A stretch of DNA of 17,215 bases from Rhodobiaceae bacterium (GCA_002401305.2 NVSO02000177.1:1-17215); one strand, 5' to 3'. Numbered from the stretch's first letter, positions 1 through 9,996 are shown. Numbers and translations are program-made. The notes: generated by a model from the sequence alone, not told the origin.

Positions 1-1026
1 CCCAAAATTATCAATGCGGATCGCAATCAGCCGGAGTTTTCTCGGCCCGTGTGGGCTTATCTGGATTCTGCGGTTTCTGACGCGCGGGTGAAAAATGGTT
101 TGGCAAAGCTTGGGAAGCACCGCACCCTTTTGAAGAAGCTGGAGAATGCTTACGGCGTTGATAAAGAGGTTTTGATCGCCATTTGGGGGCTTGAGACTGG
201 TTATGGCGCCTTTATGGGCGGTCATTATGTTACGCGGGCTCTGGCAACATTAGCGTTTGAAGGGCGGCGGCGTGAATTTGGCGAAGAGCAATTGATTGCT
301 GCTTTGACGATCCTGCAAAATGGCGATACGACGCCCGATCAGATGCGGGGGTCTTGGGCCGGTGCTATGGGGCATACTCAATTTATCCCCACCACTTACC
401 AAGTGCATGCTGTTGATTTCAACAAAGATGGCCGCCGAGACATTTGGAATACGATTGATGACGCGCTGGGTTCGGCGGGGAATTATCTCAAAGCTTCCGG
501 CTGGGACTATAAAGAGCGTTGGGGCTATGAAGTCACCCTGGAGCGCGGGTTTGATTATGCGCAGGCAAGCTCAGCGGTTCGCAAGCCTTTGATGCAGTGG
601 ATTGAGCTGGGTGTGGAGCGGATTGACAATAAGGCGTTTAATCGGCGGGCCTTGGACCAGAAGATGCGGCTTCTCATGCCTGCGGGCGCTCGGGGACCCG
701 CATTTCTGGTGGGCAGCAACTTTAAGACGGTGCTGGCGTATAATAATTCAACGTCCTATTCGCTGGCTGTGAATATTTTGGCAGACCGATTGCGAGGCCG
801 TCCGGGCGTTTTGGCCCAGTGGCCACGTACTGATAAGCAGATGGGGCGCAATCAGCGGGAAGAAATGCAGCGATTGCTGACAAATTTGGGATTTAATACG
901 CAGGGAATCGATGGAATCATCGGCGGAAATACCCGTAAAGCCCTGCGGCGGTTCCAAAAATCCCGACATATCCCAGCAGATGGCTATCCAAGTTATAAAA
1001 TGCTGGAGCGGTTGCGGGCGGATTAG
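1..1026 (+). CDS. Lytic murein transglycosylase, MltB family with C-terminal peptidoglycan-binding domain (5' end missing)
   Basis: This enzyme cleaves the MurNAc-GlcNAc bond of peptidoglycan non-hydrolytically, leaving 1,6-anhydro-MurNAc ends; it acts in the periplasm or at the outer membrane. The reading frame is open from base 1, so signal peptide and true start lie upstream; the first visible residues (NADRNQPEFSRPVW) already match the family's N-terminal region. The catalytic Glu is expected in GLETGYG, codon 193-195. It is followed by the family's TRALATLAFEGRRR and AGAMGHTQFIPTTY blocks (about 227-400) and a DFNKDGRRDIWN stretch. A separate PG_binding_1-like repeat (REEMQRLL...GIDGIIGGNTRKALRRFQ) occupies about 855-1010. 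The gene ends at TAG 1024-1026, and two candidate terminator hairpins follow. I infer that it is transcribed separately from gltB. Family assignment is firm; the exact paralogue is not resolved. Confidence 0.93.
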   Translation, partial: PKIINADRNQPEFSRPVWAYLDSAVSDARVKNGLAKLGKHRTLLKKLENAYGVDKEVLIAIWGLETGYGAFMGGHYVTRALATLAFEGRRREFGEEQLIAALTILQNGDTTPDQMRGSWAGAMGHTQFIPTTYQVHAVDFNKDGRRDIWNTIDDALGSAGNYLKASGWDYKERWGYEVTLERGFDYAQASSAVRKPLMQWIELGVERIDNKAFNRRALDQKMRLLMPAGARGPAFLVGSNFKTVLAYNNSTSYSLAVNILADRLRGRPGVLAQWPRTDKQMGRNQREEMQRLLTNLGFNTQGIDGIIGGNTRKALRRFQKSRHIPADGYPSYKMLERLRAD

Positions 1027-1071
1027 ACTATATTCCACGAGTGTAAGTTGCGTGCTTTTCGCGGTGAATAG

Positions 1072-1085
1072 GGCGGAGAACCGCC
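1072..1085 (+). terminator. Weak GC hairpin after the transglycosylase gene
   Basis: GGCGG (1072-1076), loop AGAA, CCGCC (1081-1085), followed a few bases later by a short TTTT. The stem is only 5 bp and the T-run is offset, so it is a weak candidate for the transglycosylase terminator. Confidence 0.3.
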
Positions 1086-1108
1086 GTCATTTTGTGAACA
1101 AGATGCTG

Positions 1109-1133
1109 AAAACCCTTGAGATACTGGGGTTTT
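1109..1133 (+). terminator. Candidate intrinsic terminator downstream of the transglycosylase gene
   Basis: AAAACCC (1109-1115) pairs perfectly with GGGTTTT (1127-1133) around an 11-base loop, giving the A-tract/stem/T-tract layout of an intrinsic terminator usable in either direction. It lies 83 bases beyond the transglycosylase stop. The G+C part of the stem is short, so its strength is uncertain. Confidence 0.4.
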
Positions 1134-1139
1134 GGGTCG

Positions 1140-1657
1140 ATCTGCCACAGGGCTTTAGGTCAGTACGGCTGTCTTAATTGCTTGCTTTTTGACGTCTCCT
1201 ATTGCAGTATCCGACCATCGACAGAAAGACCTCGTGAAAGCTCTGGCGGTCGGACTATAGGGAAAGCCTATAGTCTTGGTCCTACAGGCGCTCAAAATGC
1301 CCATGTGCATGGCGAGTCGTAGCGAGAAAGTCTGGCCCGGACTTGTTAGAATGGGGCATCTAGCAGAAAAATCCGCAAGGGCGGAGCTGCAAGAGGACAC
1401 GTGGCAGCGCGTAGGGTCCCAGCATTTATGCCGGGGGTGCTTGAGAGCGAGCCAGTAATTCCGCCTCCCAAGGTCGTCAGTAGGCGAAAAATTGGGGAGA
1501 ATGGCGGAATGTGTCTATTTTTACGATTCCAGGCTTTGCCTTTGGGCGCCTGACTGGGTAGTGTGCCCGGCCTTGGGAAGACAGGTCGTCTGTCTTGCCG
1601 AAATGGGTACGAAACAGCGCTTTTGTGCGCTGACACTGTTTGTAGGGAAGTTAAGTC
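1140..1657 (+). other. Hairpin-rich non-coding region upstream of gltB (candidate structured leader or ncRNA)
   Basis: No convincing protein gene is present: the short open frames here have no recognisable sequence or good ribosome sites. Instead there is a run of inverted repeats. CCGACC 1211-1216 pairs with GGTCGG 1248-1253. GACTATAGG 1253-1261 pairs with CCTATAGTC 1267-1275 (9 bp, 5-base loop). AAGTC 1329-1333 pairs with GACTT about 1340-1344. TCCGC 1372-1376 pairs with GCGGA 1381-1385. ATTCCGCC 1458-1465 pairs with GGCGGAAT 1503-1510, continued inward by TCCCAA/TTGGGGA. CAGGC 1530-1534 pairs with GCCTG 1548-1552. A nested hairpin spans 1563-1610, and CAGCGC 1615-1620 pairs with GCGCTG 1627-1632. 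A TTGACG at 1189-1194 could be a -35 element, but no good -10 follows. I infer a long structured gltB leader or an independent RNA; no known RNA family was recognised. Confidence 0.45.
1563..1610 (+). promoter_or_regulatory. Three-part nested stem-loop in the gltB leader
   Basis: GTGCCC (1563-1568) pairs with GGGTAC (1605-1610, one G-T pair), GGC (1569-1571) with GCC (1597-1599), and AAGACAG (1578-1584) with CTGTCTT (1590-1596) around a GTCGT loop. It ends 47 bases before the gltB start codon. No T-run follows, so it is not an intrinsic terminator; a role in transcript stability or translation control is inference. Confidence 0.45.
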
Positions 1658-4600
1658 ATGACTCAGAATACCGATTCTTTGAGCCAGGCATCTAAAAAAG
1701 CTGATGAGAGCCGCCGGCTATCCGTCCTGCGACCTGCGGGCATGCCTGCAGCGCAAGGGATGTATGACCCGAGCAATGAGCAGGATTCGTGCGGAATTGG
1801 CTTTGTCGCCAATTTCCACAATAAGAAGAGCCATAAAATCGTTCAAGATGGCCTCAAGATTCTTGAGAAGCTTGAGCACCGGGGCGCCGTTGGGGCTGAC
1901 CCGAAAGCGGGCGACGGGGCAGGCATTCTTATTCAAATGCCGGATGCGTTTTTCCGGTCCGTGACGAGTGATCTAGATTTCACCTTGCCCGCTGAAGGCG
2001 AGTACGGCGTCGGCTTCTTCTTTATGCCGCCTGACGATGCGACACGTGACCGTATTGAAAAGCGCCTTGAAGCCTTTGTTGTGTCTGAAGGGCAAGAAGT
2101 ATTGGGTTGGCGCGATGTGCCGGTCGACAATTCTGACCTTGGCCATTCCGTTATTCCAACTGAGCCTGTTCACCGCCAGCTTTTTGTAAAGCGCGGAACA
2201 GCGACTGCTGACCAAGATACATTTGAGCGTAAGCTTTTCATCATCCGGAAATTGATCGAAATTACCGTGATGAAAGAATTTGGCGAAGATGACTTCACGC
2301 GCTTCTTCTATGTGCCGTCTTTCTCTAGCCGGACGATTTGCTACAAGGGTATGTTGTTGTCGACACAAGTTGGCAATTACTACCTTGATTTGAAGAACCC
2401 AGAAATGGTGTCAGCCTTGGCGCTGGTTCACCAACGCTTCTCAACCAATACGTTCCCAACGTGGTCATTGGCCCACCCGTTCCGCATGATTTGCCACAAT
2501 GGTGAAATCAACACGGTGCGTGGGAATAACAATTGGATGTTTGCGCGCCAAGGATCCATGGCGAGTGAATTATTCGGTGATGACTTGGAAAAAGTCTATC
2601 CTGTTATCCCTGAAGGCCAATCAGACAGTGCTTGTTTTGACAATGCGCTTGAGTTGATGGTGGCGTCTGGGTATTCCATGGCGCACGCGATGATGATGCT
2701 TGTGCCTGAAGCTTGGTCAGGTAATCCTTTGATGGATGCGAAGCGCCGTGCGTTCTACGAATATCACGCTGCGTTGATGGAGCCTTGGGATGGTCCAGCT
2801 GCAATCGCCTTTACCGACGGTCGCCAAATTGGGGCGACTTTGGACCGGAATGGTTTGCGCCCTGCACGTTATTACGTGACAGATGATGGCACCGTTATGA
2901 TGGCGTCTGAAATGGGTGTGTTGCCTGCTGATGAGAGCACCATTGTTCAAAAATGGCGCCTCCAGCCGGGTAAAATGCTGCTGATCGATTTGGAAGAAGG
3001 TCGCATCATTGGGGATGAAGAGATTAAGTCCCAATTGGCTGCAGCCCATCCTTATGAAGAGTGGCTTGGTCAAACCCAAATTGTTTTGGAAGACCTGCCA
3101 GCTGTTGAAAAAGTTGGCGTGGACCATAGCAGTGCCAGCTTGCTCGATATGCAGCAAGCGTTTGGCTACACCCAAGAAGATCTGAAAATTCTGATGACGC
3201 CAATGGCTGAAACAGGGCAAGAAGGTATTGGGTCAATGGGCACAGATACGCCTGTTGCTGTTTTGTCGAATAACTCCAAAACACTTTACAATTATTTCCA
3301 ACAAAACTTTGCGCAGGTGACAAACCCGCCGATTGACCCGATCCGTGAAGAGATCGTGATGTCACTCGTGTCCTTTATTGGGCCGCGTCCAAACTTGTTG
3401 GAGCTTAAAGGCACGTCTGACCAAAAACGGCTGGAAGTACGCCAGCCAATTTTGACCAATGAAGACTTGGAGAAAATCCGTCACATTGGTGATATTGCAG
3501 ACAATCATTTCAAAACCGCCACGCTCGACATCACTTATGATGCAAGTGCGGGGGCTGCTGGTATGAAAGCGGCCATTGAAGCGCTGTGCGTTTTGGCTGA
3601 AGACGAAGTGCGCCAAGGCGATAACATCATCATTCTGTCTGACCGCAAAGTAAGCGCTGACCGAATTGCCATTCCTGCGTTGCTGGCGACATCAGCGGTG
3701 CACCATTATCTGATCCGTAAGGAATTGCGGACCTCAGTGGGCATCATTGTTGAAACCGGTGAAGCACGTGAAGTCCATCATTTTGCCTGTCTTGCAGGTT
3801 ATGGTGCTGAAGCGATTAATCCGTACCTTGCCTTTGAAACACTGGAAGATATGCGCGCTAAGGGTGATTTGCCCGGCGACCTTTCAGATGGCGAAGTCTG
3901 CAGCCGGTTCGTTAAAGCTGTGAACAAGGGCCTGCTTAAAGTGATGTCCAAAATGGGTATCTCTACGTATCAGTCTTATTGTGGCGCGCAGATTTTTGAT
4001 GCCGTGGGGCTTTCTAAAGCTTTCATCGCTGAATATTTCACGGGCACAGCGACTAAGATCGAAGGCATCTCCCTAAAAGAAGTCTCCAATGAAACAGTGC
4101 GTACTCATGCTTTGGCATTTGGGTCCTCGCCTGTTCTTGCGGATAATCTTGAAGCGGGTGGCGATTATGCCTATCGCCTGCGCGGTGAAGAGCATGCGTG
4201 GACGCCAGACACGATTCGTGATTTGCAACATGCGGTGCGGGCAAATAATGCTGATGATTATCAGTCTTTTGCCGACACGATTAACGCGTCAAATGAGCGG
4301 TTGTTGAACGTACGTGGCTTGTTCCGGATCAAAACAGCCGAGGAAGTGGGCCGTAAGCCTGTTGCCTTGGAGGAAGTTGAAGCGGCGGAAGACATTGTTA
4401 AGCGGTTTGCTACCGGGGCGATGTCTTACGGCTCGATTTCTTGGGAAGCACATACAACGCTGGCGATTGCCATGAACCGTATCGGTGGCAAATCCAATAC
4501 GGGTGAGGGCGGTGAAGAGCCACGGCGCTTTAAGCCTTTGCCTAATGGGGATTCCATGCGTTCTGCTATTAAGCAGGTTGCGTCTGGCCGCTTTGGGGTG

Positions 4601-6397
4601 ACCACGGAATATCTTGTCAACTCAGACATGATTCAAATTAAAATGGCGCAGGGTGCCAAACCTGGTGAGGGCGGGCAATTGCCTGGTCACAAGGTTGATG
4701 CGGTGATTGCTAAGGTGCGTCACTCCACCCAAGGTGTTGGCTTGATTTCGCCTCCGCCGCACCATGACATCTATTCCATCGAAGATTTGGCGCAGCTAAT
4801 CTACGATCTGAAAAACACCAACCCGACCTCTGACATTTCAGTAAAACTTGTTTCTGAAGTGGGCGTGGGGACGGTTGCAGCAGGCGTGTCAAAAGCACGG
4901 GCGGATCATTTGACAATCTCGGGCTTTGAAGGCGGTACAGGGGCGAGCCCACTGACCTCAATCAAGCATGCGGGTGCGCCGTGGGAATTGGGTCTGGCTG
5001 AGACACACCAAACTTTGGTGATGAATAAATTGCGTGACCGGATTGCTGTGCAAGCTGACGGTGGTTTGCGTACAGGCCGTGACGTGGTTGTTGCGGCGCT
5101 GTTGGGCGCTGACGAAGTTGGCTTTGCAACGGCTCCGTTGATTGCGGCTGGGTGTTTGATGATGCGTAAGTGTCACTTGAATACATGTCCTGTCGGTATT
5201 GCGACGCAGGACCCTGTGTTGCGTAAGCGTTTCACGGGTGCACCTGAGCACGTCATCAACTACTTCTTCTTTGTTGCTGAAGAAGTGCGCGGCTATATGG
5301 CTGAGCTTGGCTATAAGACCTTCAATGAGATGGTTGGCCAAATGGATATGCTCGACAAAGACAAAGCGCTGAAGCATTGGAAAACGGAGGGGCTTGATTT
5401 TGCACCTATGTTTGCCAAGCCAGAGGCCGCTGAAGGTGTTGGCATTTTCCACAGTAAAACTCAGGACCATGACCTTGAGGCAGTGCTTGACCGGACGTTG
5501 ATCGAGAAAGCTATGCCTGCGTTGGAAAACGGAACCCCTGTTTCCATCGAAGAAGAGATCATCAACATCAACCGGTCAACCGGTACGATGTTGAGTGGGG
5601 AAGTGGCACGCCGGTTCGGTCATGAAGGACTGCCGGAAGACACGATCCACATTAAGTTGAACGGGACGGCTGGTCAGGCATTTGGTGCTTGGGCGACACG
5701 CGGTGTCACCTTGGAGCTGGAAGGCGAAGCTAATGACTACGTTGGTAAAGGTTTGTCCGGCGGTCGTTTGATCGTTTATCCGCCAAAAGAAGCTAAACAG
5801 ATTGTGCCTGAAGAAAGCATCATCGTTGGGAATACTGTGCTGTACGGCGCGGTTGAAGGCGAATGCTATTTCCGCGGTGTTGGGGGCGAGCGCTTTGCGG
5901 TTCGTAACTCTGGTGCGATTGCGGTTGTTGAAGGCACGGGCGATCACACGTGTGAATATAAGACAGGCGGTATCGTTGTGGTGCTTGGGCAAACTGGTCG
6001 CAACTTTGCGGCGGGTATGTCAGGCGGGATTGCTTATGTGCTGGATGAAGACGGCATGTTTGAGCGTCGCTGTAACATGTCGATGGTTGATCTTGAGCCG
6101 GTTGAAGCTGAAGACGACGCAATGGTTGACCGTCATCACCAAACCGGTGACTTGGAAACGCATGGGGTTGTCGATGTTCGCTCTGATCTCACTCGTTTTG
6201 ATGGAGAGCGTTTGCGTCAGCTTGTTGAGAACCAAGCCCGTTACACAGGATCGACACGTGCGCGTGAGATTTTGGACGACTGGGATGCGTATCTGCCAAA
6301 ATTCCGCAAAGTGATGCCGACAGAATATCGTCGCGCACTGCGTGAATTGGCCGAACAAAAGGCAGCTGAAGCTCAAATCGCTGCAGCAGGGGAGTAA
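1658..6397 (+). CDS. gltB: Glutamate synthase (NADPH) large subunit
   Basis: GltB makes two glutamates from glutamine and 2-oxoglutarate, using electrons passed on from GltD; it is the cytoplasmic GOGAT step of ammonia assimilation. At 1579 residues it has full family length. The ATG at 1658 follows AGGGAAG (1644-1650). The first 44 residues are a propeptide, because Cys45 (in DSCGIGF) is the expected N-terminal nucleophile of the mature class II glutaminase domain (about 45-440, with RFSTNTFP and [14 protein letters not shown]). A central domain (about 490-800) and the FMN/2-oxoglutarate synthase domain (about 850-1240, with [29 protein letters not shown]) follow. Cys1166, Cys1172 and Cys1177 (Cx5Cx4C) bind the 3Fe-4S cluster. 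The glycine-rich beta-helix GXGXG domain occupies about 1310-1490. gltD starts 5 bases after the stop. Nothing is missing or broken. Confidence 0.98.
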   Translation: MTQNTDSLSQASKKADESRRLSVLRPAGMPAAQGMYDPSNEQDSCGIGFVANFHNKKSHKIVQDGLKILEKLEHRGAVGADPKAGDGAGILIQMPDAFFRSVTSDLDFTLPAEGEYGVGFFFMPPDDATRDRIEKRLEAFVVSEGQEVLGWRDVPVDNSDLGHSVIPTEPVHRQLFVKRGTATADQDTFERKLFIIRKLIEITVMKEFGEDDFTRFFYVPSFSSRTICYKGMLLSTQVGNYYLDLKNPEMVSALALVHQRFSTNTFPTWSLAHPFRMICHNGEINTVRGNNNWMFARQGSMASELFGDDLEKVYPVIPEGQSDSACFDNALELMVASGYSMAHAMMMLVPEAWSGNPLMDAKRRAFYEYHAALMEPWDGPAAIAFTDGRQIGATLDRNGLRPARYYVTDDGTVMMASEMGVLPADESTIVQKWRLQPGKMLLIDLEEGRIIGDEEIKSQLAAAHPYEEWLGQTQIVLEDLPAVEKVGVDHSSASLLDMQQAFGYTQEDLKILMTPMAETGQEGIGSMGTDTPVAVLSNNSKTLYNYFQQNFAQVTNPPIDPIREEIVMSLVSFIGPRPNLLELKGTSDQKRLEVRQPILTNEDLEKIRHIGDIADNHFKTATLDITYDASAGAAGMKAAIEALCVLAEDEVRQGDNIIILSDRKVSADRIAIPALLATSAVHHYLIRKELRTSVGIIVETGEAREVHHFACLAGYGAEAINPYLAFETLEDMRAKGDLPGDLSDGEVCSRFVKAVNKGLLKVMSKMGISTYQSYCGAQIFDAVGLSKAFIAEYFTGTATKIEGISLKEVSNETVRTHALAFGSSPVLADNLEAGGDYAYRLRGEEHAWTPDTIRDLQHAVRANNADDYQSFADTINASNERLLNVRGLFRIKTAEEVGRKPVALEEVEAAEDIVKRFATGAMSYGSISWEAHTTLAIAMNRIGGKSNTGEGGEEPRRFKPLPNGDSMRSAIKQVASGRFGVTTEYLVNSDMIQIKMAQGAKPGEGGQLPGHKVDAVIAKVRHSTQGVGLISPPPHHDIYSIEDLAQLIYDLKNTNPTSDISVKLVSEVGVGTVAAGVSKARADHLTISGFEGGTGASPLTSIKHAGAPWELGLAETHQTLVMNKLRDRIAVQADGGLRTGRDVVVAALLGADEVGFATAPLIAAGCLMMRKCHLNTCPVGIATQDPVLRKRFTGAPEHVINYFFFVAEEVRGYMAELGYKTFNEMVGQMDMLDKDKALKHWKTEGLDFAPMFAKPEAAEGVGIFHSKTQDHDLEAVLDRTLIEKAMPALENGTPVSIEEEIININRSTGTMLSGEVARRFGHEGLPEDTIHIKLNGTAGQAFGAWATRGVTLELEGEANDYVGKGLSGGRLIVYPPKEAKQIVPEESIIVGNTVLYGAVEGECYFRGVGGERFAVRNSGAIAVVEGTGDHTCEYKTGGIVVVLGQTGRNFAAGMSGGIAYVLDEDGMFERRCNMSMVDLEPVEAEDDAMVDRHHQTGDLETHGVVDVRSDLTRFDGERLRQLVENQARYTGSTRAREILDDWDAYLPKFRKVMPTEYRRALRELAEQKAAEAQIAAAGE

Positions 6398-6402
6398 GTT
6401 AG

Positions 6403-7824
6403 ATGGGAAAAATCACCGGCTTTTTAGAGATTGACCGTCAAGACCGTACTTATGCTCCGGCTTCGGATCGTTTGCGCAATTACAATGAGTTTGTCATTCC
6501 CTTGGGAGAAGACAAATCCAAAGAGCAAGCGGCGCGCTGCATGGATTGTGGTATTCCGTTCTGTCACACTGGCTGCCCGGTTAACAACCAAATCCCTGAC
6601 TGGAATAATTTGGTTTATAAGGGCGATTGGAAGCGTGCGTTGATTGATTTGCAATCAACTAACAACTTCCCTGAGTTTACAGGACGCATTTGTCCAGCTC
6701 CTTGTGAAGCAGCTTGTACGCTGAACATCATTGATCAGTCGGTTACGATTAAAACGATCGAATGTGCGATTGTGGACCGTGGATGGAAAGAAGGCTGGAT
6801 TGAGCCTGAAATTCCAACGACTGAGACAGGCAAAAAGATTGCCGTTGTCGGCGCTGGGCCTGCGGGCATGGCAGCTGCACAGCAATTGCGCCGCGTTGGT
6901 CATGAAGTGCATTTGTTTGAGAAAAACAATGCGGTTGGTGGCTTGCTGCGTTACGGCATTCCAGACTTCAAAATGGAAAAGCAAATCATTGAACGTCGCG
7001 CTGACCAAATGCGCGCCGAGGGCGTTCACATCCATACTGGCGTGAACATTGGCGTTGATAAAACCACTGATGAGCTCAAAGCTGAGTTTGATGCGGTGAT
7101 TATCTCTGGTGGTTCTGAGAAGAGCCGCGACCTCCCCATTCCGGGCCGTGATTTGCACGGTGTGCATTTTGCGATGGACTTCTTGCCACAGCAAAATCGC
7201 CGCGTGAGCGGTGAAGCGCTGGGTAATGTTGAACCTATTTTGGCAACGGGCAAACATGTCGTTGTCATCGGTGGTGGGGATACGGGTTCTGACTGTATCG
7301 GTACATCACGCCGCCAGGGCGCGATTTCAGTGACACAGCTTGAGATCATGCCGCAGCCGCCTATCAAAGAAAACAAGATGCTGACATGGCCTGATTGGCC
7401 GCTCAAGTTGCGTACATCTTCTTCGCAAGAAGAAGGTGCTGAGCGCGAATTTGCTGTCATGACCAAAGAGTTTGTTGGCAATGACCGCGGCCAAGTTGAG
7501 AAGCTTGTGTGCGTGCGGGTTGATGAAAAAATGCAGCCGATTGCGGGCAGTGAATTTGACATCAAAGCCGAAGTCGTCTTCTTGGCGATGGGCTTTGTGC
7601 ATCCAACTCATGAAGGCATGATTGATGATCTGGGCGTTGATAAAGATGCGCGCGGGAATGTCTTGGCTAATACGATCAATTATCATAGCTCAGACGAAAA
7701 AGTCTTTGCGTGTGGTGATATGCGTCGCGGCCAATCGTTGGTTGTATGGGCGATCCGTGAAGGTCGCCAATGTGCACGCTCGGTTGATGAGTTCTTGATG
7801 GGCTCAACACTGCTGCCGCGCTAA
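6403..7824 (+). CDS. gltD: Glutamate synthase (NADPH) small subunit
   Basis: GltD oxidises NADPH on FAD and feeds the electrons through two 4Fe-4S clusters to the 3Fe-4S cluster and FMN of GltB. It has 473 residues, normal for the family. The cysteine-rich N-terminus shows Cys46, Cys49, Cys54, Cys58 ([14 protein letters not shown]) and Cys97, Cys101, Cys105 (CPAPCEAAC). The FAD-binding GAGPAG is at 150-155, the NADPH-binding GGGDTGSD at 290-297, and the closing [19 protein letters not shown] segment lies near the C-terminus. The ATG at 6403 uses an AGGGGAG ribosome site (6388-6394) that lies inside the end of gltB, so the two subunits are made from one message in matched amounts. Sequence and neighbour agree. 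Related FAD/FeS adaptor subunits exist, but adjacency to gltB settles the call. Confidence 0.98.
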   Translation: MGKITGFLEIDRQDRTYAPASDRLRNYNEFVIPLGEDKSKEQAARCMDCGIPFCHTGCPVNNQIPDWNNLVYKGDWKRALIDLQSTNNFPEFTGRICPAPCEAACTLNIIDQSVTIKTIECAIVDRGWKEGWIEPEIPTTETGKKIAVVGAGPAGMAAAQQLRRVGHEVHLFEKNNAVGGLLRYGIPDFKMEKQIIERRADQMRAEGVHIHTGVNIGVDKTTDELKAEFDAVIISGGSEKSRDLPIPGRDLHGVHFAMDFLPQQNRRVSGEALGNVEPILATGKHVVVIGGGDTGSDCIGTSRRQGAISVTQLEIMPQPPIKENKMLTWPDWPLKLRTSSSQEEGAEREFAVMTKEFVGNDRGQVEKLVCVRVDEKMQPIAGSEFDIKAEVVFLAMGFVHPTHEGMIDDLGVDKDARGNVLANTINYHSSDEKVFACGDMRRGQSLVVWAIREGRQCARSVDEFLMGSTLLPR

Positions 7825-7850
7825 GCGTTACACTTACCCTAAATACATTT

Positions 7851-7880
7851 AAAACGCGCTCTCATTTGAGGGCGCGTTTT
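7851..7880. terminator. Bidirectional intrinsic terminator between convergent operons
   Basis: AAAACGCGC (7851-7859) pairs with GCGCGTTTT (7872-7880); a T-G pair and CTC/GAG continue the stem to an ATTT loop (7864-7867). T7877-T7881 forms the run on the plus strand, and the A-run gives the equivalent on the minus strand. It lies 26 bases after the gltD stop and 21 bases before the end of the convergent gene, so it can serve both. Confidence 0.9.
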
Positions 7881-7901
7881 TGTATGTGATGGTTTGGTAT
7901 T

Positions 7902-8450
7902 TTAGCTGTTACGGGTGGAACCGCGCAGGGCAAGGGGCTCATCTGTGTTGACGCCAGATGTTTCAGGCTCCGGTGTGGTGCCAAATACGCTGCCTATCCA
8001 AGAAGTCACGTCATCCCAATTTGCGTCTTGGAACGCCTCAACGTTTGCGCGAATGGTGGTGGAGATGTCGGTTAGCTCATGCTTGTGCATCTCTTCATCC
8101 CACGCCTCACTCATGACGATGGTTGTATCTGCCCAGCTGCCCACGGGAAGGGATTGCACCATGCGGGACAGGCGGTCTGCATTGAGGAAAAGCAGAATGA
8201 GAACGGCGATGCTCATGGCTCGCCACATGCGGCCGGTTGTGCGGTGCGTTTCACTTTCTAGGCGTGCGTAGGAGCGGGGAACAGATTCCCAGCCTTCACT
8301 TAGGTGCGCATTTTCAAACTCTAAATGTTCTGGCAGGGCACCCACTTCTGCGCCGTCTTGCTCCAAGATTGTGTCTTGTTCTAACACCATCTCGTCACCC
8401 AGATCGGTTTCAGTTGCGCGCGCGGCCTCTTCAATTTGTTCTTCGGTCAT
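7902..8450 (-). CDS. Single-span membrane protein of unknown function, coupled to the MBOAT gene
   Basis: I do not recognise this 182-residue protein. It has a strongly acidic N-terminal part (about 1-60), one hydrophobic segment at about 77-90 (AMSIAVLILLFL) flanked by Arg, and a roughly 90-residue hydrophilic C-terminal part. By the positive-inside pattern of the flanking Arg residues the N-terminus is probably cytoplasmic and the C-terminal half periplasmic, but this is inference. The ATG at 8450-8448 is preferred because GAGG (8459-8456) sits five bases before it; a GTG two codons upstream at 8456 is the alternative. The ribosome site overlaps the stop codon of the MBOAT gene (8461-8459), a sign of translational coupling. 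The position suggests an accessory role in the same acyl-transfer system; no catalytic motif is visible. Confidence 0.75.
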   Translation of the reverse strand: MTEEQIEEAARATETDLGDEMVLEQDTILEQDGAEVGALPEHLEFENAHLSEGWESVPRSYARLESETHRTTGRMWRAMSIAVLILLFLNADRLSRMVQSLPVGSWADTTIVMSEAWDEEMHKHELTDISTTIRANVEAFQDANWDDVTSWIGSVFGTTPEPETSGVNTDEPLALRGSTRNS

Positions 8451-8458
8451 GGGCACCT

Positions 8459-9910
8459 CTAAAACTGGAAGTAGATGAAGGGAGCGACACCATTTGGTGC
8501 AATGGCCCAGATGAAAAAGATACCGAGGCCGAGGATTGCGCCCAGCATGGGGGAGGGGAATTCTTTAATCCCTTCTGCAAGCCAGCGTCCTAGACGAGAC
8601 GGTGTGAATTGGAACAGCATGGCAATGGCGATGAGAGCGACAAGGAACGGCGTCACCAGCTCATTTGGTGTGGTCCAGTCGCCAAAGCCTTTGAGGTAGT
8701 CCCAAGCCAGCCCGATGCTTTCTGCCCGGAAGAAAATCCACGCGAGGCACACAAAATGGAATGTCCAAATGATCCCGACCAGATGCATGGTGCTGCCCGA
8801 TAGGCGCTTGATGATGCCGGGGGTGCCGTCGTCTTTTGGTGCAAAGGCATTTAGGCGACGGGTGAGGTAACGTTCAATGCCGAGCATGGTGCCGTGAAGC
8901 GTGCCCCACACAACGAATGTCCATGCGGCCCCGTGCCATAAGCCGCCAAGGAACATGGTGAGGAATAGATTGCGGTAGGTCGCAAATGATCCTTTGCGGC
9001 TGCCGCCCAGGGGAATGTAGAGATAATCCCGTAACCAAGAGGACAGGGAGATGTGCCAGCGGCGCCAGAAATCCTGCAAGCTTGCAGAGCGGTACGGTTG
9101 GTTGAAGTTGGCGGTGAACCTGTAGCCGAGTAAAGCGGCAATGCCGATGGCGATATCGCTATAGCCTGAGAAGTCGCAATAGATTTGAACCGCGTATCCA
9201 TATACGCCGATGAGTAGATCTCCGGCACCGCGTACCGACGGATCAAAAAAGATGGGGTCTACCAATTGGGTGGCCAAGTAGTTGGCAATCACCATCTTCT
9301 TTATAAGCCCAGTGAGGATGAGTACGGTGCCCATGCCCACCATGGCGCGGGTCAGGCGGGGTGTTTCATCCAACTGGGGCAGGAAGTGTGCGGCCCGCAC
9401 GATTGGGCCGGCGACCAGTTGGGGGAAGAAAGAAATATAGAGAAAGACATTGAGGATCGAGTGGGAGGCTTTTACATGGCCACGGTAAACATCGACCACA
9501 TAGGAAATGCCTTGGAAGGTGAAGAAGGAGACGCCCACGGGCAAGATGACATGCAGGAATGGTAGATCGCGGGCCAGCCCAAGAGCGGTCAACGCGTCGT
9601 CGAGGCTTTCAAGGAAGAAGCCGTAGTATTTGAAGAAGCCCAATATGCACAGGTTTAGAGTGACGGCGACGCCGACGGTGAGCTTTTGGGACAGCGGGGT
9701 CTGCGTACGTCCGACTAACCAGCCAGCCGAAAAATTGATGAAGGAGGAGAGGGCGAGCAATGCGAGAAAGCGCCAGTCCCACCAGCCGTAGAAAAAGTAA
9801 CTTGCGGCGACAAGGAAAAGTTTGCGCAACGAGAGTTCGCGGCGCAGTTCCCAGCTCACCGCAAATACGATGAGGAAGAACAATCCAAATTCAAAGGTGG
9901 GAAATAACAT
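8459..9910 (-). CDS. AlgI/DltB-like MBOAT O-acyltransferase
   Basis: Membrane-bound O-acyltransferases of the AlgI/DltB/PatA branch move acyl groups, usually acetyl, from a cytoplasmic donor across the inner membrane to a periplasmic SGNH-type partner or glycan. The 483 residues form many hydrophobic segments along the whole length. The start MLFPTFEFGLFFLIVF is typical for AlgI proteins. Family hallmarks are LPVGVSFFTFQGISYVVDVY (about 123-142), FFPQLVAGPIVR (161-172), YCDFSGYSDIAIG (244-256), FWRRWHISLSSWLRDYLYIP (281-300, with conserved His286) and GGLWHGAAWTFVVWGTLHG (322-340, with catalytic His326). The ATG at 9910 has only a weak ribosome site (GGGGCGGTGG). Two SGNH proteins upstream on the same strand are the likely partners. 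Alginate, peptidoglycan and other glycans are all possible acceptors; no alginate genes are nearby, so I do not name it algI. Confidence 0.93.
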   Translation of the reverse strand: MLFPTFEFGLFFLIVFAVSWELRRELSLRKLFLVAASYFFYGWWDWRFLALLALSSFINFSAGWLVGRTQTPLSQKLTVGVAVTLNLCILGFFKYYGFFLESLDDALTALGLARDLPFLHVILPVGVSFFTFQGISYVVDVYRGHVKASHSILNVFLYISFFPQLVAGPIVRAAHFLPQLDETPRLTRAMVGMGTVLILTGLIKKMVIANYLATQLVDPIFFDPSVRGAGDLLIGVYGYAVQIYCDFSGYSDIAIGIAALLGYRFTANFNQPYRSASLQDFWRRWHISLSSWLRDYLYIPLGGSRKGSFATYRNLFLTMFLGGLWHGAAWTFVVWGTLHGTMLGIERYLTRRLNAFAPKDDGTPGIIKRLSGSTMHLVGIIWTFHFVCLAWIFFRAESIGLAWDYLKGFGDWTTPNELVTPFLVALIAIAMLFQFTPSRLGRWLAEGIKEFPSPMLGAILGLGIFFIWAIAPNGVAPFIYFQF

Positions 9911-9928
9911 CCACCGCCCCGCTTCTAA

Positions 9929-9948
9929 AGCTACACCGCAGCGTAGCT
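9929..9948 (-). promoter_or_regulatory. Short hairpin in the leader of the MBOAT gene
   Basis: AGCTAC (9929-9934) and GTAGCT (9943-9948) are perfect complements around an 8-base loop, 19 bases upstream of the ATG. It would fold in the 5' leader next to the weak ribosome site; any control role is inference. Confidence 0.3.
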
Positions 9949-9996
9949 GGCCCCATTGATCGGCGCGTTAACTTTTGACGCCTACCTTAATTCCGT

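Noticed and set aside
1326..1345. Resemblance to the conserved RNase P RNA segment (GAAAGTCTGGCCCGG)
   Set aside because: Only one short segment is similar; the other universally conserved RNase P blocks are not found at proper distances on either strand.
1332..1347. Possible sigma-54 site (TGGCCC...TTGT) upstream of gltB
   Set aside because: The spacing between the GG and the second element is one base short and the invariant GC of the -12 element is absent.
1372..1390. Minus-strand terminator-like hairpin TCCGC-CCTT-GCGGA followed by TTTTT
   Set aside because: The stem is only 5 bp and no minus-strand gene or promoter precedes it; kept only as part of the hairpin-rich region.
1346..1636. 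96-codon minus-strand frame in the gltB upstream region
   Set aside because: No ribosome site, no recognisable protein sequence, and it runs across strong inverted repeats; better read as non-coding.
4958..5470. 170-codon minus-strand frame inside gltB, and several similar ones in gltB and gltD
   Set aside because: All are antisense shadows of intact, well-conserved genes and have shadow-like composition without ribosome sites or motifs.
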